A DNA stretch of 64,000 nt from Cytobacillus pseudoceanisediminis (lineage in GTDB: Bacteria > Bacillota > Bacilli > Bacillales > Cytobacillaceae), in assembly GCF_023516215.1 (NCBI RefSeq), contig NZ_CP097349.1, positions 2,852,001-2,916,000 of the forward strand, written 5' to 3'. The notes beneath the pieces were generated by a model. It did not search any database and was not told the origin of the DNA. It saw nothing but the letters and a program-made list of their open reading frames with translations. Shown here one piece after another: positions 45,212-55,079 of this stretch. The translations under genes and the position numbers were made by a program. Every line of letters begins with the position of its first letter. The first letter of the stretch is position 1.

Positions 45212-45462
45212 GGACCTCCCCTGTCGCATTATCAGAGACGATTAATATACTCTATGCGCCCCGGCAATCGAACATGCGTAAACTATTGAGAGTTTGGTTT
45301 GTACTTTTTATGGGGAATAATTATAAGGAACACTTTGCTGCGGGATCTAACTGTAAAAAAAACTCCATACTTTTCATTCACAGTTATTCATTTTTGGGCT
45401 ATAATAAGCTTATATTTACAAGCTTGCCTATTGATATACCGCTAAAGGAGGATTACATATAC

Positions 45463-45564
45463 ATGGGTACAATTATTATTATCGGTGTAATGGTTGCTTT
45501 CCTTGCTGCTATTTTCGCTGCTGGTTATGATGACAAGCCAGGCGTAAGCAAAATAAGCTGCTGA
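45463..45564 (+). CDS. 33-residue single-pass membrane peptide
   Basis: MGTIIIIGVMVAFLAAIFAAGYDDKPGVSKISC: one membrane segment (residues 3-20) and a short polar tail ending in Cys. It has a strong site (AAAGGAGG, 9 nt) and a terminator hairpin overlapping its stop codon, so it is very likely expressed. I do not recognise a family. Confidence 0.65.
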   Translation: MGTIIIIGVMVAFLAAIFAAGYDDKPGVSKISC

Positions 45565-45578
45565 TCATTCAGCAGCTT
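45555..45578 (+). terminator. Terminator of the 33-residue membrane peptide
   Basis: Stem AAGCTGCTGA/TCAGCAGCTT followed by TTCTC. Confidence 0.85.
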
Positions 45579-45614
45579 TTCTCTAATTTCGAACACAGGC
45601 TCTTGGTTATAGCC

Positions 45615-46364
45615 CTACCTCAAATCCATCTTTTTCTTCTGTACAAAATCCTTCATATACATTCGTGTCTGCTTTTCAAGCATGCCGGCGATTTGACCAG
45701 TCCACGTGTCATTCCGCTTGCCGCCCGTACGCTCATCATAGTACTCGGAAATGATTTTATTATACACTTCCAGCTCTTCGCGGTAGGCAGTTTCATCCTG
45801 CTTATATTCATTTTCATGGTATATGTGCTGAAGAGGAAGCCTTGGCTTTTTATCGTTCTTTTTGGAAGGATAGCCAACAGCCAGTCCAAACAAAGGAATT
45901 ACGCGATCCGGTGTTTTTAAAAGTTCAGCTACACCTTCAAGATTGTTTCTTATTCCGCCAATATAGCATATTCCCAATCCCAGCGATTCAGCAGCAACCG
46001 CAGCATTCTGTGCAGCCAATGCTGCATCAATGACAGCCACCATAAATTTCTCTGTGCTTTCAATGGAGGGAATTACATTGATATTTTCCATTTGTCCCAT
46101 TACTTCATGACGATGCAGATCAGCACAAAATACGAAAAAGTGGCCATTTTCTGCTACATAATTCTGGTTGCCTGCAAATTCAGCAAGTTTCGCTTTCTTC
46201 ACTTTATCGGTAATACCGATTATTGAATAGGCTTGAACAAAACTTGAGGTGGACGCAGCTTGAGCAGAAAGTACAATCGTTTCTATCTGTTCTTTGGACA
46301 GAGGCCTATCTTCAAAATTCCGCACGGAGCGATGGTCCATCAGCAAATTGATCACTTCATTCAT
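45615..46364 (-). CDS. NfsA/NfrA-type NADPH-dependent nitro/flavin reductase
   Basis: 249 residues. Nitroreductase fold with the FMN-binding HRSVRNFEDRPL near the N terminus, SAQAASTSSFVQAYSIIGI and GLGICYIGGIRNN. Length and motifs fit the NfrA/NfsA oxygen-insensitive group that uses NADPH to reduce nitro compounds, quinones or FMN. Start ATG 46364 follows AAAGGATGAG. Confidence 0.9.
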   Translation of the reverse strand: MNEVINLLMDHRSVRNFEDRPLSKEQIETIVLSAQAASTSSFVQAYSIIGITDKVKKAKLAEFAGNQNYVAENGHFFVFCADLHRHEVMGQMENINVIPSIESTEKFMVAVIDAALAAQNAAVAAESLGLGICYIGGIRNNLEGVAELLKTPDRVIPLFGLAVGYPSKKNDKKPRLPLQHIYHENEYKQDETAYREELEVYNKIISEYYDERTGGKRNDTWTGQIAGMLEKQTRMYMKDFVQKKKMDLR

Positions 46365-46461
46365 CACAACTCATCCTTTCCATATATACTTTTTCATTTT
46401 ACCCAGAAAGGAAAGTATTCTCCAAAGGAAAAGGCCCGAAAAATACCAGGCCAGCTGTTTC

Positions 46462-46944
46462 CTATTTTAAATGCAAGTAATCCTGCTGCCGCAGTGCTTC
46501 ATAAACAAGAATGGCTGCAGTGTTGGATAAGTTAAGCGAACGGACTTTATCGTTCATTGGAACCCTTAATGCGCGTTCTTTGTTGATTTCAATGATATTC
46601 TTCGGAAGGCCCGTCGTTTCTTTGCCGAAAATAAAATAATAATCCTTCCCGACATTGCTGTAATCGAAAGTGGAATGCGGCTTGGTGCCATACTTCGTTA
46701 AGTAGAAGTATTCACCGCCTTCGCTGCTATTAAAGAAATCGTCCAATGATTCATGATAGACGATCTTTACAAATTGCCAATAATCCAAGCCTGCACGCTT
46801 CAGCATTTTATCATCTGTCGAGAAGCCAAGCGGCCGGATCAGATGCAATGTCGTATCAGTAGCCGCACAAGTACGGGCTATATTACCAGTGTTGGCCGGA
46901 ATTTCCGGCTGATATAATACTACATGCAACCCCACTTTTTTCAC
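46462..46944 (-). CDS. trmL: tRNA (cytidine(34)-2'-O)-methyltransferase TrmL
   Basis: 160 residues of the SPOUT family (YibK/CspR). Knot motifs: PEIPANTGNIARTCAATDT, FGKETTGLPKNII and RVPMNDKVRSLNLSNTAAILVYEALRQ. Methylates the wobble position of tRNA-Leu. Neighbours yhbB and queG as in B. subtilis. Confidence 0.93.
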   Translation of the reverse strand: MKKVGLHVVLYQPEIPANTGNIARTCAATDTTLHLIRPLGFSTDDKMLKRAGLDYWQFVKIVYHESLDDFFNSSEGGEYFYLTKYGTKPHSTFDYSNVGKDYYFIFGKETTGLPKNIIEINKERALRVPMNDKVRSLNLSNTAAILVYEALRQQDYLHLK

Positions 46945-46997
46945 CTCTAAATTAAATCTGCATGTGTTATTATATCATTTTGAAATCACCTTACAAA

Positions 46998-47876
46998 TTA
47001 CTGGTCATCAATTATAGACAAAAATTTATATTTAATATTCGGTGTATAGGCTGTTGAATCTTCATAAGCCCAATAACGCATTCGGCTGTTATAAGTATGG
47101 GCATTGACCAGGGGCATTCCTGAGGCATCTTTTCCCGTCACGATCGTTGTATGGTCAAATCGCCCGTCTCCCTGAAAATCATAGCAAATAACATCTCCAA
47201 TTAAGAGCTGATCCGGACTGGAGACTTCCTCCGCTCTTAACCCCGAATTCGAACTCGGCAGATACCATCGCAATGAATTCGCTACCGTCCAGCTGTAGCT
47301 CCAATTTCCGCTTCTCATCCACCATCCTTTTCCGCGGTTAGGATACCCTCTCATCGGGCCGCCGCCTACATGAAGGCACTGTGAAATATAATTGGTGCAA
47401 TCCACTTCAAATTTTTTATAAGCCGGATTATAGCTGTTCCACCATTTTTCTGCATACTGCACTGCTTTCATGCGGTCATACTCATATACAAGCCTTTCTT
47501 CCTCTCCATATTCATGGTCTGGAGACGCTTCATCTTTTTGAATCTCATTAAAAGGGTTTTTCTCCCGATCCTCGACGAACACTCCTTTATAAAAGTCGGC
47601 TGTTCGCTCTTCAATTTCTTCTTCCATATAGAACACGCCTTTTTGCTTAATTAAATATCTAAAGTGAACTCTGTATTCAACCTGCTTCACGTCATCCTTC
47701 TCCCCGCCGACCTTGATCACTTTTCCGGTTGCCTGGGCTTTAACAATCTCACCGGACCGGGCGGTAAGAGATTCTTTCTTCTTTTCAATCTTAGGGCAGG
47801 TATGAATTGAACTTCTTGAATGGGAAACGCACTGCTGCACTCTTTTTATTAACAGCTCCTGAAGCTGGTCCCTCAC
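46998..47876 (-). CDS. yhbB: Amidase_6-domain protein YhbB
   Basis: About 292 residues from GTG 47876 (after TAGGAGAGGAGTGAG). The C-terminal amidase domain (residues about 130-290) carries AVQYAEKWWNSYNPAYKKFEVDCTNYISQCLH with the likely catalytic Cys, and GDVICYDFQGDGRFDHTTIV with the His. This is a papain-like fold seen in putative cell-wall hydrolases. No clear signal peptide, so a role in the mother cell or spore is possible. Confidence 0.82.
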   Translation of the reverse strand: MRDQLQELLIKRVQQCVSHSRSSIHTCPKIEKKKESLTARSGEIVKAQATGKVIKVGGEKDDVKQVEYRVHFRYLIKQKGVFYMEEEIEERTADFYKGVFVEDREKNPFNEIQKDEASPDHEYGEEERLVYEYDRMKAVQYAEKWWNSYNPAYKKFEVDCTNYISQCLHVGGGPMRGYPNRGKGWWMRSGNWSYSWTVANSLRWYLPSSNSGLRAEEVSSPDQLLIGDVICYDFQGDGRFDHTTIVTGKDASGMPLVNAHTYNSRMRYWAYEDSTAYTPNIKYKFLSIIDDQ

Positions 47877-48057
47877 GCATCTCACTCCTCTCCTATTCAA
47901 TACATATGAGAGAAAGCAGAGGACTTTGCTTAATTTTTCGTGCAATATAACAGTAAGTCAGCCGGACTGAACAGTTTCTCTGCATTTGAATTTTACTCTT
48001 TGCATATTGTTGGACTGAGGAAAAATTAGAATTTTTCATAAAAATGGCATAGAAAAA

Positions 48058-48075
48058 GAGGGAGATTCCTCCCTC
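48058..48075 (-). terminator. Terminator of queG
   Basis: Stem GAGGGA/TCCCTC, then CTTTTTC on the minus strand; about 2 nt beyond the stop codon. Confidence 0.75.
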
Positions 48076-48076
48076 A

Positions 48077-49210
48077 TCATTTCTCAATAAAACTTAAACC
48101 TTTTTCAATCTCAGCAATGGCCTCTCCGTCTTTTTCCTGCTGCAAAGCCTTTTCCAGGGCAGCTAATGATTTCTCACCGCCAATTTTCCCAAGTGCCCAG
48201 GCAGCCGTTCCACGGATCACCGGCCGAGGATCTTCTGTCATGACTTTAATCAGATCTTCTACAGCTGTTTCGTCTTTGTAGTGAGCCAAGGCGATAATGG
48301 CATTTCGCTGGATCGGCTTTTTCCCTCTCCAGGAGCCTGAAACCGGACCATATTTTTCTTTAAATTCACGGTTGCTGATAAATAAAAGCGGCCTTAAAAG
48401 CGGCTTTGCCACTTCCGGATCCGGCTCCATCTCTTCGTGCAGATGAAAATCCTTGCCTTTATTTTCAGGGCATACGGTTTGACAGGTATCACACCCATAA
48501 AGTCTGTTACCCAGTTTTTCTCTATACGGCTCAGCAAGAAAGCCTTTTGTCTGTGTCAGAAACGCGATGCACTTCTGTGCATCAAGCTGACCTCCCTGAA
48601 TTAAAGCACCAGTCGGACAGACGTCTACACATTTATTGCAGCTGCCGCATCTGTCTTCCATTGGTTTATCCGGCTCAAATGGCAGATTCGTAATCATTTC
48701 TCCTAGATAGACATACGATCCGAATTCCGGTGTAATGATGGAACAGTTTTTTCCGCTCCAGCCAATTCCGGCACGCTGCGCTACGGCCCGATCCACAAGC
48801 TCACCTGTATCCACCATGGATTTGCATAACGCCTCAGGTATTCTTGACTGAATGAATCCCTCAAGTTTCTGTAGACGTTCCCTCAAGATATGATGATAGT
48901 CTTTACCCCATGAAGCGCGGCAGAAAATGCCTCTTCTCTCACCTCTTTTGCTGACCACTCTGACCTTCATTTTGGAAGGGTAAGCAACAGCTATTGAGAT
49001 AATGGATTTGGGCTTGTCCAATAGGAGGCTGGGATTCACTCTCTTCTCAATATCGGGCTCTTCAAATCCAGATTGATATTGAAGTTCCTGCTGGCGAATC
49101 AGTCTATTTTTCATCTCATCAAAAGTGCTGGCTGCTGTAAAACCGATTTTATCTATGCCAATTGTTTTACTGTATTCAATCACTTCCTGCTTGAATTGGG
49201 CAAAATCCAT
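48077..49210 (-). CDS. queG: Epoxyqueuosine reductase QueG
   Basis: 377 residues from ATG 49210 (after AAAGGAGG). Cobalamin-dependent reductase that makes queuosine in tRNA. N-terminal B12-binding domain, then two [4Fe-4S] motifs: CGSCNKCVDVCPTGAL and CDTCQTVCPENKG. The C-terminal HEAT-like repeats (VEDLIKVMTEDPRPVIRGTAAWALGKIG) bind tRNA. Confidence 0.95.
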   Translation of the reverse strand: MDFAQFKQEVIEYSKTIGIDKIGFTAASTFDEMKNRLIRQQELQYQSGFEEPDIEKRVNPSLLLDKPKSIISIAVAYPSKMKVRVVSKRGERRGIFCRASWGKDYHHILRERLQKLEGFIQSRIPEALCKSMVDTGELVDRAVAQRAGIGWSGKNCSIITPEFGSYVYLGEMITNLPFEPDKPMEDRCGSCNKCVDVCPTGALIQGGQLDAQKCIAFLTQTKGFLAEPYREKLGNRLYGCDTCQTVCPENKGKDFHLHEEMEPDPEVAKPLLRPLLFISNREFKEKYGPVSGSWRGKKPIQRNAIIALAHYKDETAVEDLIKVMTEDPRPVIRGTAAWALGKIGGEKSLAALEKALQQEKDGEAIAEIEKGLSFIEK

Positions 49211-49317
49211 TGTATAACCTCCTTTCATGAAAAATTGATTTATATGAAAGTCTTTAATTTATTGAATCACCGCTTATTATGATAAACTATTTTAAAGTAA
49301 TTTTGGAGGTGGAAAGC

Positions 49318-49986
49318 TTGGAAATTACGTTTGCTCCCGAGTTGTGCAGGTTAATTCCCCAATTTAAAATTGGATTCATTACATATAAAAATATAGAAGT
49401 CGGACAATCTCCTCAAATGGTAAAGGGCAGACTCCAATTATTTCAGGAATCAATTTATTTTGACTTAGAGGACAAGAGTGTTACAGAATATGAAGGGATC
49501 AAAGAATGGAGACAGATTTTCAAAACAGCAGGCAAGGATCCAAATCGGTACCGCCACTCTGCAGAAGCACTGTACCGAAGAATTAAGAAACAAAATTATC
49601 TGCAGCCGGTCAACAGCTCCATAGATATTAACAACTTCTTTTCCCTCGAATATCAAATACCGATTGGCGTGTATGACGCAGATAAGCTTTCAGGCAATCT
49701 GTCTATCAGGTTAGGCAAAGAAGGCGAAGAATATAACGGTCTAAACGGAAGACCCAACTCACTTGCCAATTTAATTATTAGTGAAGATGCGGCAGGGCCA
49801 TTTGGCAGTCCGTTTGTCGACTCTGAGAGGACAGCGGTGACGGAACAGACTAAAAATGCCGTTCAAATCGTTTATTTGCGCCCTTCTCTGGAAATGGAAA
49901 AGGCTGAAAAAATGGTTGAGTCCCTAATGAACATGTACTCTCAAGTGCATGGTGGAGAAGGAACCTTTAAGGTAATTGGATGTTAA
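49318..49986 (+). CDS. B3/B4 domain protein (PheRS beta-subunit-like editing domain)
   Basis: 222 residues from TTG 49318, well spaced after TTGGAGG. The B3/B4 fold is shown by WRQIFKTAGKDPNRYRHSAEALYRRIKK and NNFFSLEYQIPIGVYDADKLSGNLSIRLGKEGE ... GRPNSLANLIISEDAAGPFGSPFVDSERTAVT. In phenylalanyl-tRNA synthetase this domain edits mischarged tRNA; stand-alone copies are common in Firmicutes and may do the same. Confidence 0.85.
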   Translation: MEITFAPELCRLIPQFKIGFITYKNIEVGQSPQMVKGRLQLFQESIYFDLEDKSVTEYEGIKEWRQIFKTAGKDPNRYRHSAEALYRRIKKQNYLQPVNSSIDINNFFSLEYQIPIGVYDADKLSGNLSIRLGKEGEEYNGLNGRPNSLANLIISEDAAGPFGSPFVDSERTAVTEQTKNAVQIVYLRPSLEMEKAEKMVESLMNMYSQVHGGEGTFKVIGC

Positions 49987-49997
49987 ACAAGTTTATT

Positions 49998-50036
49998 AAA
50001 AATCGAGTGGAATCCGCGGAGGCCACCCGATTTTTT
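49998..50036 (+). terminator. Terminator of the B3/B4 gene
   Basis: Hairpin with outer stem AAATCG/CGATTT and inner GTGG/CCAC, followed by seven T. Confidence 0.8.
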
Positions 50037-50110
50037 TGCTCAATAGCCAAAGAAAATGAAAAAACGCAATACCTCGTTCTTTTTGAACGAAACACTGCGT
50101 TGGCTATGTA

Positions 50111-50184
50111 TGGAGCGGGTGAAGGGAATCGAACCCTCATCATCAGCTTGGAAGGCTGAGGTTTTACCACTAAACTACACCCGC
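50111..50184 (-). tRNA. tRNA-Gly(TCC)
   Basis: 74-nt cloverleaf with encoded CCA. Acceptor GCGGGTG/CACCCGC, anticodon loop CTTCCAA (TCC), T arm GGTTCGATTCC. It stands alone, not in the large tRNA array. Its first 31 bases are repeated about 155 bp away. Confidence 0.95.
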
Positions 50185-50188
50185 ATTT
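50154..50188. repeat. 35-bp direct repeat, copy inside tRNA-Gly
   Basis: This copy covers the 5' half of tRNA-Gly (minus strand) and a few bases before it. The second copy is at 50309-50343; the two are identical over 35 bp. A duplicated tRNA end is the usual mark of site-specific integration or its remains. Confidence 0.8.
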
Positions 50189-50308
50189 ATATGAAGTTAC
50201 TGACTACTGTTTTTTCCCGTACTTGCATGCCTCTTCCTCTAAAAGCTTTTTCATGGAAGCCTATGCGTCGAGGCAACTCGGAGATGATTCATGGATGTGT
50301 TGGCTCGT

Positions 50309-50343
50309 GGCTGAGGTTTTACCACTAAACTACACCCGCATTT
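50309..50343. repeat. 35-bp direct repeat, second copy (partial tRNA-Gly)
   Basis: Same 35 bp as 50154-50188, without the rest of the tRNA. The 120 bp between the copies hold no gene; the remaining bases up to 50530 are AT-rich without recognised features apart from the terminator below. Confidence 0.8.
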
Positions 50344-50496
50344 GTGTATTTATATTTAATCAGTAATGAAATTATGCCTAAATCCAATGTCGATTTTTAT
50401 CTACAGCAAAATAAACATTGTGTCGAATCAACTATTTAATAATACTAAATTCAGCCGGAATGGTCAACCCCAATTGAGAAAATTGTCGAAAATACA

Positions 50497-50519
50497 GGAA
50501 AGGATTTAAAATCCTTCCC
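50497..50519 (-). terminator. Terminator of the sugar-catabolic operon
   Basis: Stem GGAAAGGATT/AATCCTTCC just beyond the last gene of the locus (stop at 50531). Confidence 0.75.
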
Positions 50520-50530
50520 TGCTAAGAATG

Positions 50531-51498
50531 TTACACCCACCACATTTCTGAAGGCTGTTCTTCAATTAAGATCGACTTAAGGTTCCTGACTGCCCTTGTA
50601 AATCCTTCTTCTATAGACATAAGCGGATCTTCATGCTCAATGCTGACAACATAATCATACCCAAATGTTCGCAAAGCGCTCATCATATCCGACCATTCCT
50701 GCAGGCCGTGTCCGCACCCGACTGACCTGAATGTCCACGCTCTGGTCTGGACATTTCCATACGGCTGCATATCTGTTAAACCGTACATATTAACATTTTC
50801 CTGGTCAATATAGGTATCTTTTGCATGAAAATGATGAATGGCATTTTCTTTTCCCAAAATCTTTATTGCTGCCACAGGGTCGATTCCCTGCCACCATAAA
50901 TGGCTTGGGTCCAGATTGGCACCAATGGCATCACAGGTTTCTTCCCTTAATTTTAGAAGTGTATAAGGAGTATGCACAAGGAATCCGCCATGAAGTTCAA
51001 GACCAATTTTCACATTATGGTCTTTTGCAAATTGCCCGGCTTTCTTCCAGTAAGGAATGAGTTTCTCCTCCCATTGCCATTTCAGCACTTCTCCATACTC
51101 ATTCGGCCATGGAGCAACCGGCCAATTCGGATGCTCGGCCCCTTCCCCATCACCTGCAGTGCCTGAAAAACAGTTAACAACCGGAACATTCATTAAGCTG
51201 GCTAACCTAATCGTGTCATATAACACGCGGTCCGATTCCTCTGCAAATGCTCTATCAGGGGAAATCGGATTGCCATGGCAGCTGAATGCGCTGATTTCAA
51301 GACCTCTTGATAAAATCTTTTTCAGATAATCAGCCCGAAGTTCTTTACTTTCTAATAGCTCGTTCAGGCTGCAGTGAGCGTTTCCGGGATAAGCCCCGTT
51401 CCGATTTCAACAGCCTTAAGACCTGCAGCTGCCACATGATCAAGCATTTCTTCAAAATTCTTCTCAGCAAATAAAACGGTAAATACGCCGAGCTTCAT
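50531..51498 (-). CDS. Sugar phosphate isomerase/epimerase, xylose isomerase-like TIM barrel (one-base frameshift)
   Basis: About 322 residues when joined. ATG 51498 (after GAGGAGGGG) starts MKLGVFTVLFAEKNFEEMLDHVAAAGLKAVEIGTG; a missing base in the C run at 51394-51397 separates this from AYPGNAHCSLNELLESKELRADYLKKIL and the long C-terminal part. Metal ligands of the AP-endonuclease-2/IolE-like family: GLELHGGFLVH, NLDPSHLWWQGID, HHFHAKDT and VSIEHEDP. Lies downstream of two Gfo/Idh/MocA genes; together they would convert an oxidised sugar or inositol-like compound. Confidence 0.88.
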
Positions 51499-51516
51499 AA
51501 AATCCCCTCCTCGCTT

Positions 51517-52553
51517 CTAAAGTATTTCTCTTCTGCCCATTTCACTGCTTTTATAAATCGCATCAATAATTCTGGTTGTCTGCAGTGCTTCTTCTGCTTT
51601 AACTATGAATTCTTCCCTCCCCAAACAGCTGTCAATAAAGTTCCGTGCCTGCGCCAAAGCATAGTCATCCTCCCCGGCAGCCATTCTGAGCGTGTATTAA
51701 GGAGCATTCCATGTTTGGATTGGTTCAAACTGAATGGGAATAAATCAATTCCTCCACCCTGCCCTGAAAGGCTGAGGCTTTCATCATCCCGTTCGATATT
51801 GGCCGACCATGAGGTTTCAAAAAGCAGGGATGCCCCATTGGCAAATTTTATATAAGCTGTCACATGGTCATCGACATTAAAGGATTGATGGTCAAAACTT
51901 CCCCATAGATTCACCTGCTCAGGCATTCTGCTCAATGTATTATAAGCTGTACCGGAAACCCCGGTTTCCTCCGGGTTTCCCAGAAGCCAAAGCGAGAGGT
52001 CAAGCAAGTGGCATCCATAATCAATCAAACTTCCTCCGCCCTGAAGTTCCTTATTGGTGAAAACACCCCATCCCGGCACCTTTCTTCTTCTCATTGCCCG
52101 TGCTCTGGCGGCAAATGGAAGACCAATTTCATCTTCTGAAATGAGTTTTTTGGCAGCCTGAGCCTCTTTCATAAACCGGTAGTGGTAGGCAATGGCCAAA
52201 ACCTTTCCCGACCTGTCTCTGGCTTCTATCATTTTCCTGCATTCTTCTGCTGTCATGGCCATCGGCTTCTCACACAACACATGCAGCCCGGCATCCAGTG
52301 CAGCAGCCGTAATCTCAGCATGAAACTTATTCGGTGTACAAATAACTACGGCATCTGTTTCACTGAATACTTCTTTATAATCCGTAAAAACGCTGCTAAT
52401 TCCAAACTTCCTTGCAGCCAATTTTGCAGTATCCTCATTCACATCGCAAATAGCTGTTATGGAAGCACTATCCGATAATTTTAGTAAAACGGGAATATGC
52501 CTGGACTGGGCTATTCCGCCAGCACCAATAATCCCGATCCGAAGTTTCTTCAT
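51517..52553 (-). CDS. Gfo/Idh/MocA-family oxidoreductase (one-base frameshift)
   Basis: About 345 residues when joined. NAD(P)-binding RIGIIGAGGIAQSRHIPVL, the CEKPMA motif (ALDAGLHVLCEKPMAMT) with catalytic Lys, and GGSLIDYGCHLLDLSLWLLG with the conserved DxxxH-like pair. One base is missing in the C run at 51672-51675; adding it gives PGEDDYALAQARNFIDSCLGREEFIVKAEEALQTTRIIDAIYKSS and a stop at 51517-51519. Paralogue of the next gene upstream, 9 nt apart. Confidence 0.9.
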
Positions 52554-52562
52554 TGATGCACC

Positions 52563-53591
52563 TCACTTAATTCTGACAATCTGCTTTGTTTCGCTCGACT
52601 CCAGCGCAGCAAGTATCACTTGGAGCGACTTCATTCCCTCAGAACCAGGAATCGCAGGCTCCTTTTCATTTAAGATGCTTTCAAGAAAATGATCAATGAC
52701 GCCTGAATTCTTTTGTCCTCCTTCTTCATTTGTCTGAATCCCGCCAAGTTCGTACTTCACTGTTTCACCATTTGCATACTGAACAATGAGAGAATTCACC
52801 GGATCATCTTCTAATCTCAAAATTGCCTTTTCTCCATAAATAATTGTGGAATTGTCTTCTTTTGAGACATAAGACCAGCTTGCAGCCAATGTACCGATTA
52901 CACCGCTTTCCGTTTTTAAAACGCATACCGCTGTATCATCGACATCAGCACCCATCTTGGCACTTGTCTCTACGAATGCTCCTGCCTCAGCAAACTCTTC
53001 TCCCAGCAGATAACGCAGCAAGTCGGTCTTATGTACACCAAGGTCGCCCATGGCGCCAATAAAAGCCTGATCTTTTTTGAAGAACCAGCTTTCTTTGCCA
53101 TCTGCACTCCATCCCTCTGGCCCGCCGTGGCCAAAAGCCGTCCGGAAACTATAGATTTTTCCAGCTTCACCTTTTGCAATCAATTCCTTTGCTTTTTTAT
53201 GAGATGGAACAAAGCGCTGATTATGAGCAATCATTAATTTCTTTCCATTCTTACTGGCTGCTTCAATCATGTCCTGTGCCTCTTCCATAGAAGTTGCCAT
53301 AGGCTTTTCACATAGTACATGCTTGCCGGCGTTTAATGCTGCAGCTGATATGGGAGCATGCAGATAATTCGGGGTGCAGACACTCACTGCATCTATATCC
53401 TTATTAGCCAGCAATTCTCTATAATCGGTGTACACCTGCGCCCCGTACAACCCGGCAAACACATTTGCACGCTCTTCATTAATATCACATACCGCTGCAA
53501 TGACAGCCCCGCTGCTTGCATGATATTCAGGCATATGCCGATGCTTGGCTATACTTCCGCAGCCAATTATTCCAATTTTGAGTTTTTTCAT
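52563..53591 (-). CDS. Gfo/Idh/MocA-family oxidoreductase
   Basis: 342 residues, intact. Rossmann loop KIGIIGCGSIAKHRHMPEYHA, ALNAGKHVLCEKPMATSMEEAQ with catalytic Lys, GAMGDLGVHKTDLLRYLLGEEF with Asp/His pair. Members oxidise or reduce sugars, inositols or their acids with NAD(P). The start lies within 2 nt of the ThuA stop, so they are cotranscribed. Confidence 0.93.
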   Translation of the reverse strand: MKKLKIGIIGCGSIAKHRHMPEYHASSGAVIAAVCDINEERANVFAGLYGAQVYTDYRELLANKDIDAVSVCTPNYLHAPISAAALNAGKHVLCEKPMATSMEEAQDMIEAASKNGKKLMIAHNQRFVPSHKKAKELIAKGEAGKIYSFRTAFGHGGPEGWSADGKESWFFKKDQAFIGAMGDLGVHKTDLLRYLLGEEFAEAGAFVETSAKMGADVDDTAVCVLKTESGVIGTLAASWSYVSKEDNSTIIYGEKAILRLEDDPVNSLIVQYANGETVKYELGGIQTNEEGGQKNSGVIDHFLESILNEKEPAIPGSEGMKSLQVILAALESSETKQIVRIK

Positions 53592-53592
53592 C

Positions 53593-54333
53593 TTAATTCT
53601 CCACTCCTTCTTGACTCACTCTGATTCTCTCCAATGGCTTCGCATTTCCATAGACCGGTACGGGAAGATCAGTTGGTTTAGCCCACTTAACAGCATTTTT
53701 AATAACCTGCTGAACGTCCTTATGATAATAAGTTGGATACGTTTCATGTCCTGGGCGAAAATAAAAGATTTTCCCTTTTCCGCGCCTGTATGTACAGCCG
53801 CTCCGGAAAACTTCCCCGCCTTCAAACCAGCTCACCATTACAAGTTCATCCGGTGCAGGGATATCAAAATGTTCCCCATACATTTCTTCTTTTTCAAGTT
53901 CAATATATTCTCCAAGTCCTTCTGCAATGGGATGGCTCGGGTCTACAATCCAAATCCGTTCCTTTTCATCCGCTTCTCTCCACTTTAAATCACAGGATGT
54001 TCCCATCAATGCTTTAAAAATCTTAGAAAAATGGCCGGAATGCAGGACAATCAGCCCCATTCCATCCAGCACTCTTTGTTTTACTTTTTCAGCGATTGCA
54101 TCCTCAACTTCCCCATGCGCGAGATGCCCCCACCAGACCAAAACGTCTGTTTCCTGTAAAACAGCATCACTAAGTCCATGCTGAGGCTCATCCAATGTAG
54201 CTGTCTTTACTTTATAATCTTCTTCATTTAAAAAGTCTGCAATGGCACCGTGAATACCATCCGGATAGACAGACCTTACCTTTTCATCCTTTTGTTCATG
54301 ACGATTCTCATTCCAGACAAGCACGTTGATCAT
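53593..54333 (-). CDS. ThuA-domain protein (trehalose-utilisation-like)
   Basis: 246 residues of the ThuA/glutamine-amidotransferase-like fold: [82 protein letters not shown] and [19 protein letters not shown]. ThuA-like proteins accompany disaccharide (trehalose, sucrose) catabolic genes that also encode Gfo/Idh/MocA dehydrogenases. Exact reaction unknown. Confidence 0.9.
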   Translation of the reverse strand: MINVLVWNENRHEQKDEKVRSVYPDGIHGAIADFLNEEDYKVKTATLDEPQHGLSDAVLQETDVLVWWGHLAHGEVEDAIAEKVKQRVLDGMGLIVLHSGHFSKIFKALMGTSCDLKWREADEKERIWIVDPSHPIAEGLGEYIELEKEEMYGEHFDIPAPDELVMVSWFEGGEVFRSGCTYRRGKGKIFYFRPGHETYPTYYHKDVQQVIKNAVKWAKPTDLPVPVYGNAKPLERIRVSQEGVEN

Positions 54334-54349
54334 AATCTTCCTCCTTCTG

Positions 54350-55078
54350 TTAATTCATGCTTCGATATTCATTTGGGGAAATCCCCTCTGTCTTTTTAAA
54401 GACTTTGCTAAAGTACTTTTCATCCTGATAGCCGACCTGGAAAGCAATTTCATAGATTTTCAGTTTAGGGTTCTGCAGAAGCTCTTTTGCCTTGTTCATT
54501 CGGACATTCGTAATAAAATCCGTTATGGTAGCCTGATATTCATGTTTAAACTTCCTGGAAATGTACTCCCTGCTTAAATAAAATCTGTCTGCAATTTCCT
54601 GCAGGTTAATATCCTTGTTATAGCTTTCCAGCAAAAACTGTTCTATTTGCTGAATCACATTCATCTCCCCGCCATGCTCCTTCTGGCATTCCTCTGGAGG
54701 ACTCTGCTGTTTCCATTCATTTATGGCTTTCTCCAGGGTTTCATTCAATATTTCAGGATCAATAGGCTTCAAAATATAATCAAAGCTTTTATAACAGATG
54801 GCATTCCTCATATAGTCAAAATCATCATATCCGCTGACGACAATCGTCTTGCTGGATAGATCCGAAGAATGAATCCATTTTAAAAGGCTTATGCCATCTC
54901 TCTTTGGCATGCTCATATCAGTGAATATGATTTCCGGGCGATGCTCTTTAATCAGCTTTATGGCCTCATTTCCATCTACCGCCTCCAGGATTGTGTCAAT
55001 TCCAAAGCGGCTCCAATCCGCAAGAAGCAACAAGCCTTCCCTCACATGTTTTTCATCATCCACAATAATTGCTTTCAT
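54350..55078 (-). CDS. YesN-type AraC-family response regulator
   Basis: 242 residues from ATG 55078 (after GGAAGGTGGATAAG). Receiver with [11 protein letters not shown] and phospho-acceptor Asp54 ([13 protein letters not shown]), then an AraC-type DNA-binding domain with two helix-turn-helices ([46 protein letters not shown] and [31 protein letters not shown]). Shorter than usual YesN proteins (no long middle region). It probably activates the surrounding transporter and catabolic genes. Confidence 0.93.
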   Translation of the reverse strand: MKAIIVDDEKHVREGLLLLADWSRFGIDTILEAVDGNEAIKLIKEHRPEIIFTDMSMPKRDGISLLKWIHSSDLSSKTIVVSGYDDFDYMRNAICYKSFDYILKPIDPEILNETLEKAINEWKQQSPPEECQKEHGGEMNVIQQIEQFLLESYNKDINLQEIADRFYLSREYISRKFKHEYQATITDFITNVRMNKAKELLQNPKLKIYEIAFQVGYQDEKYFSKVFKKTEGISPNEYRSMN

Positions 55079-55079
55079 C

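Noticed and set aside
50189..50308. Remnant genes of an integrated element between the two tRNA-Gly repeats
   Set aside because: Only frames of about 13-16 codons are present and none has recognisable content.
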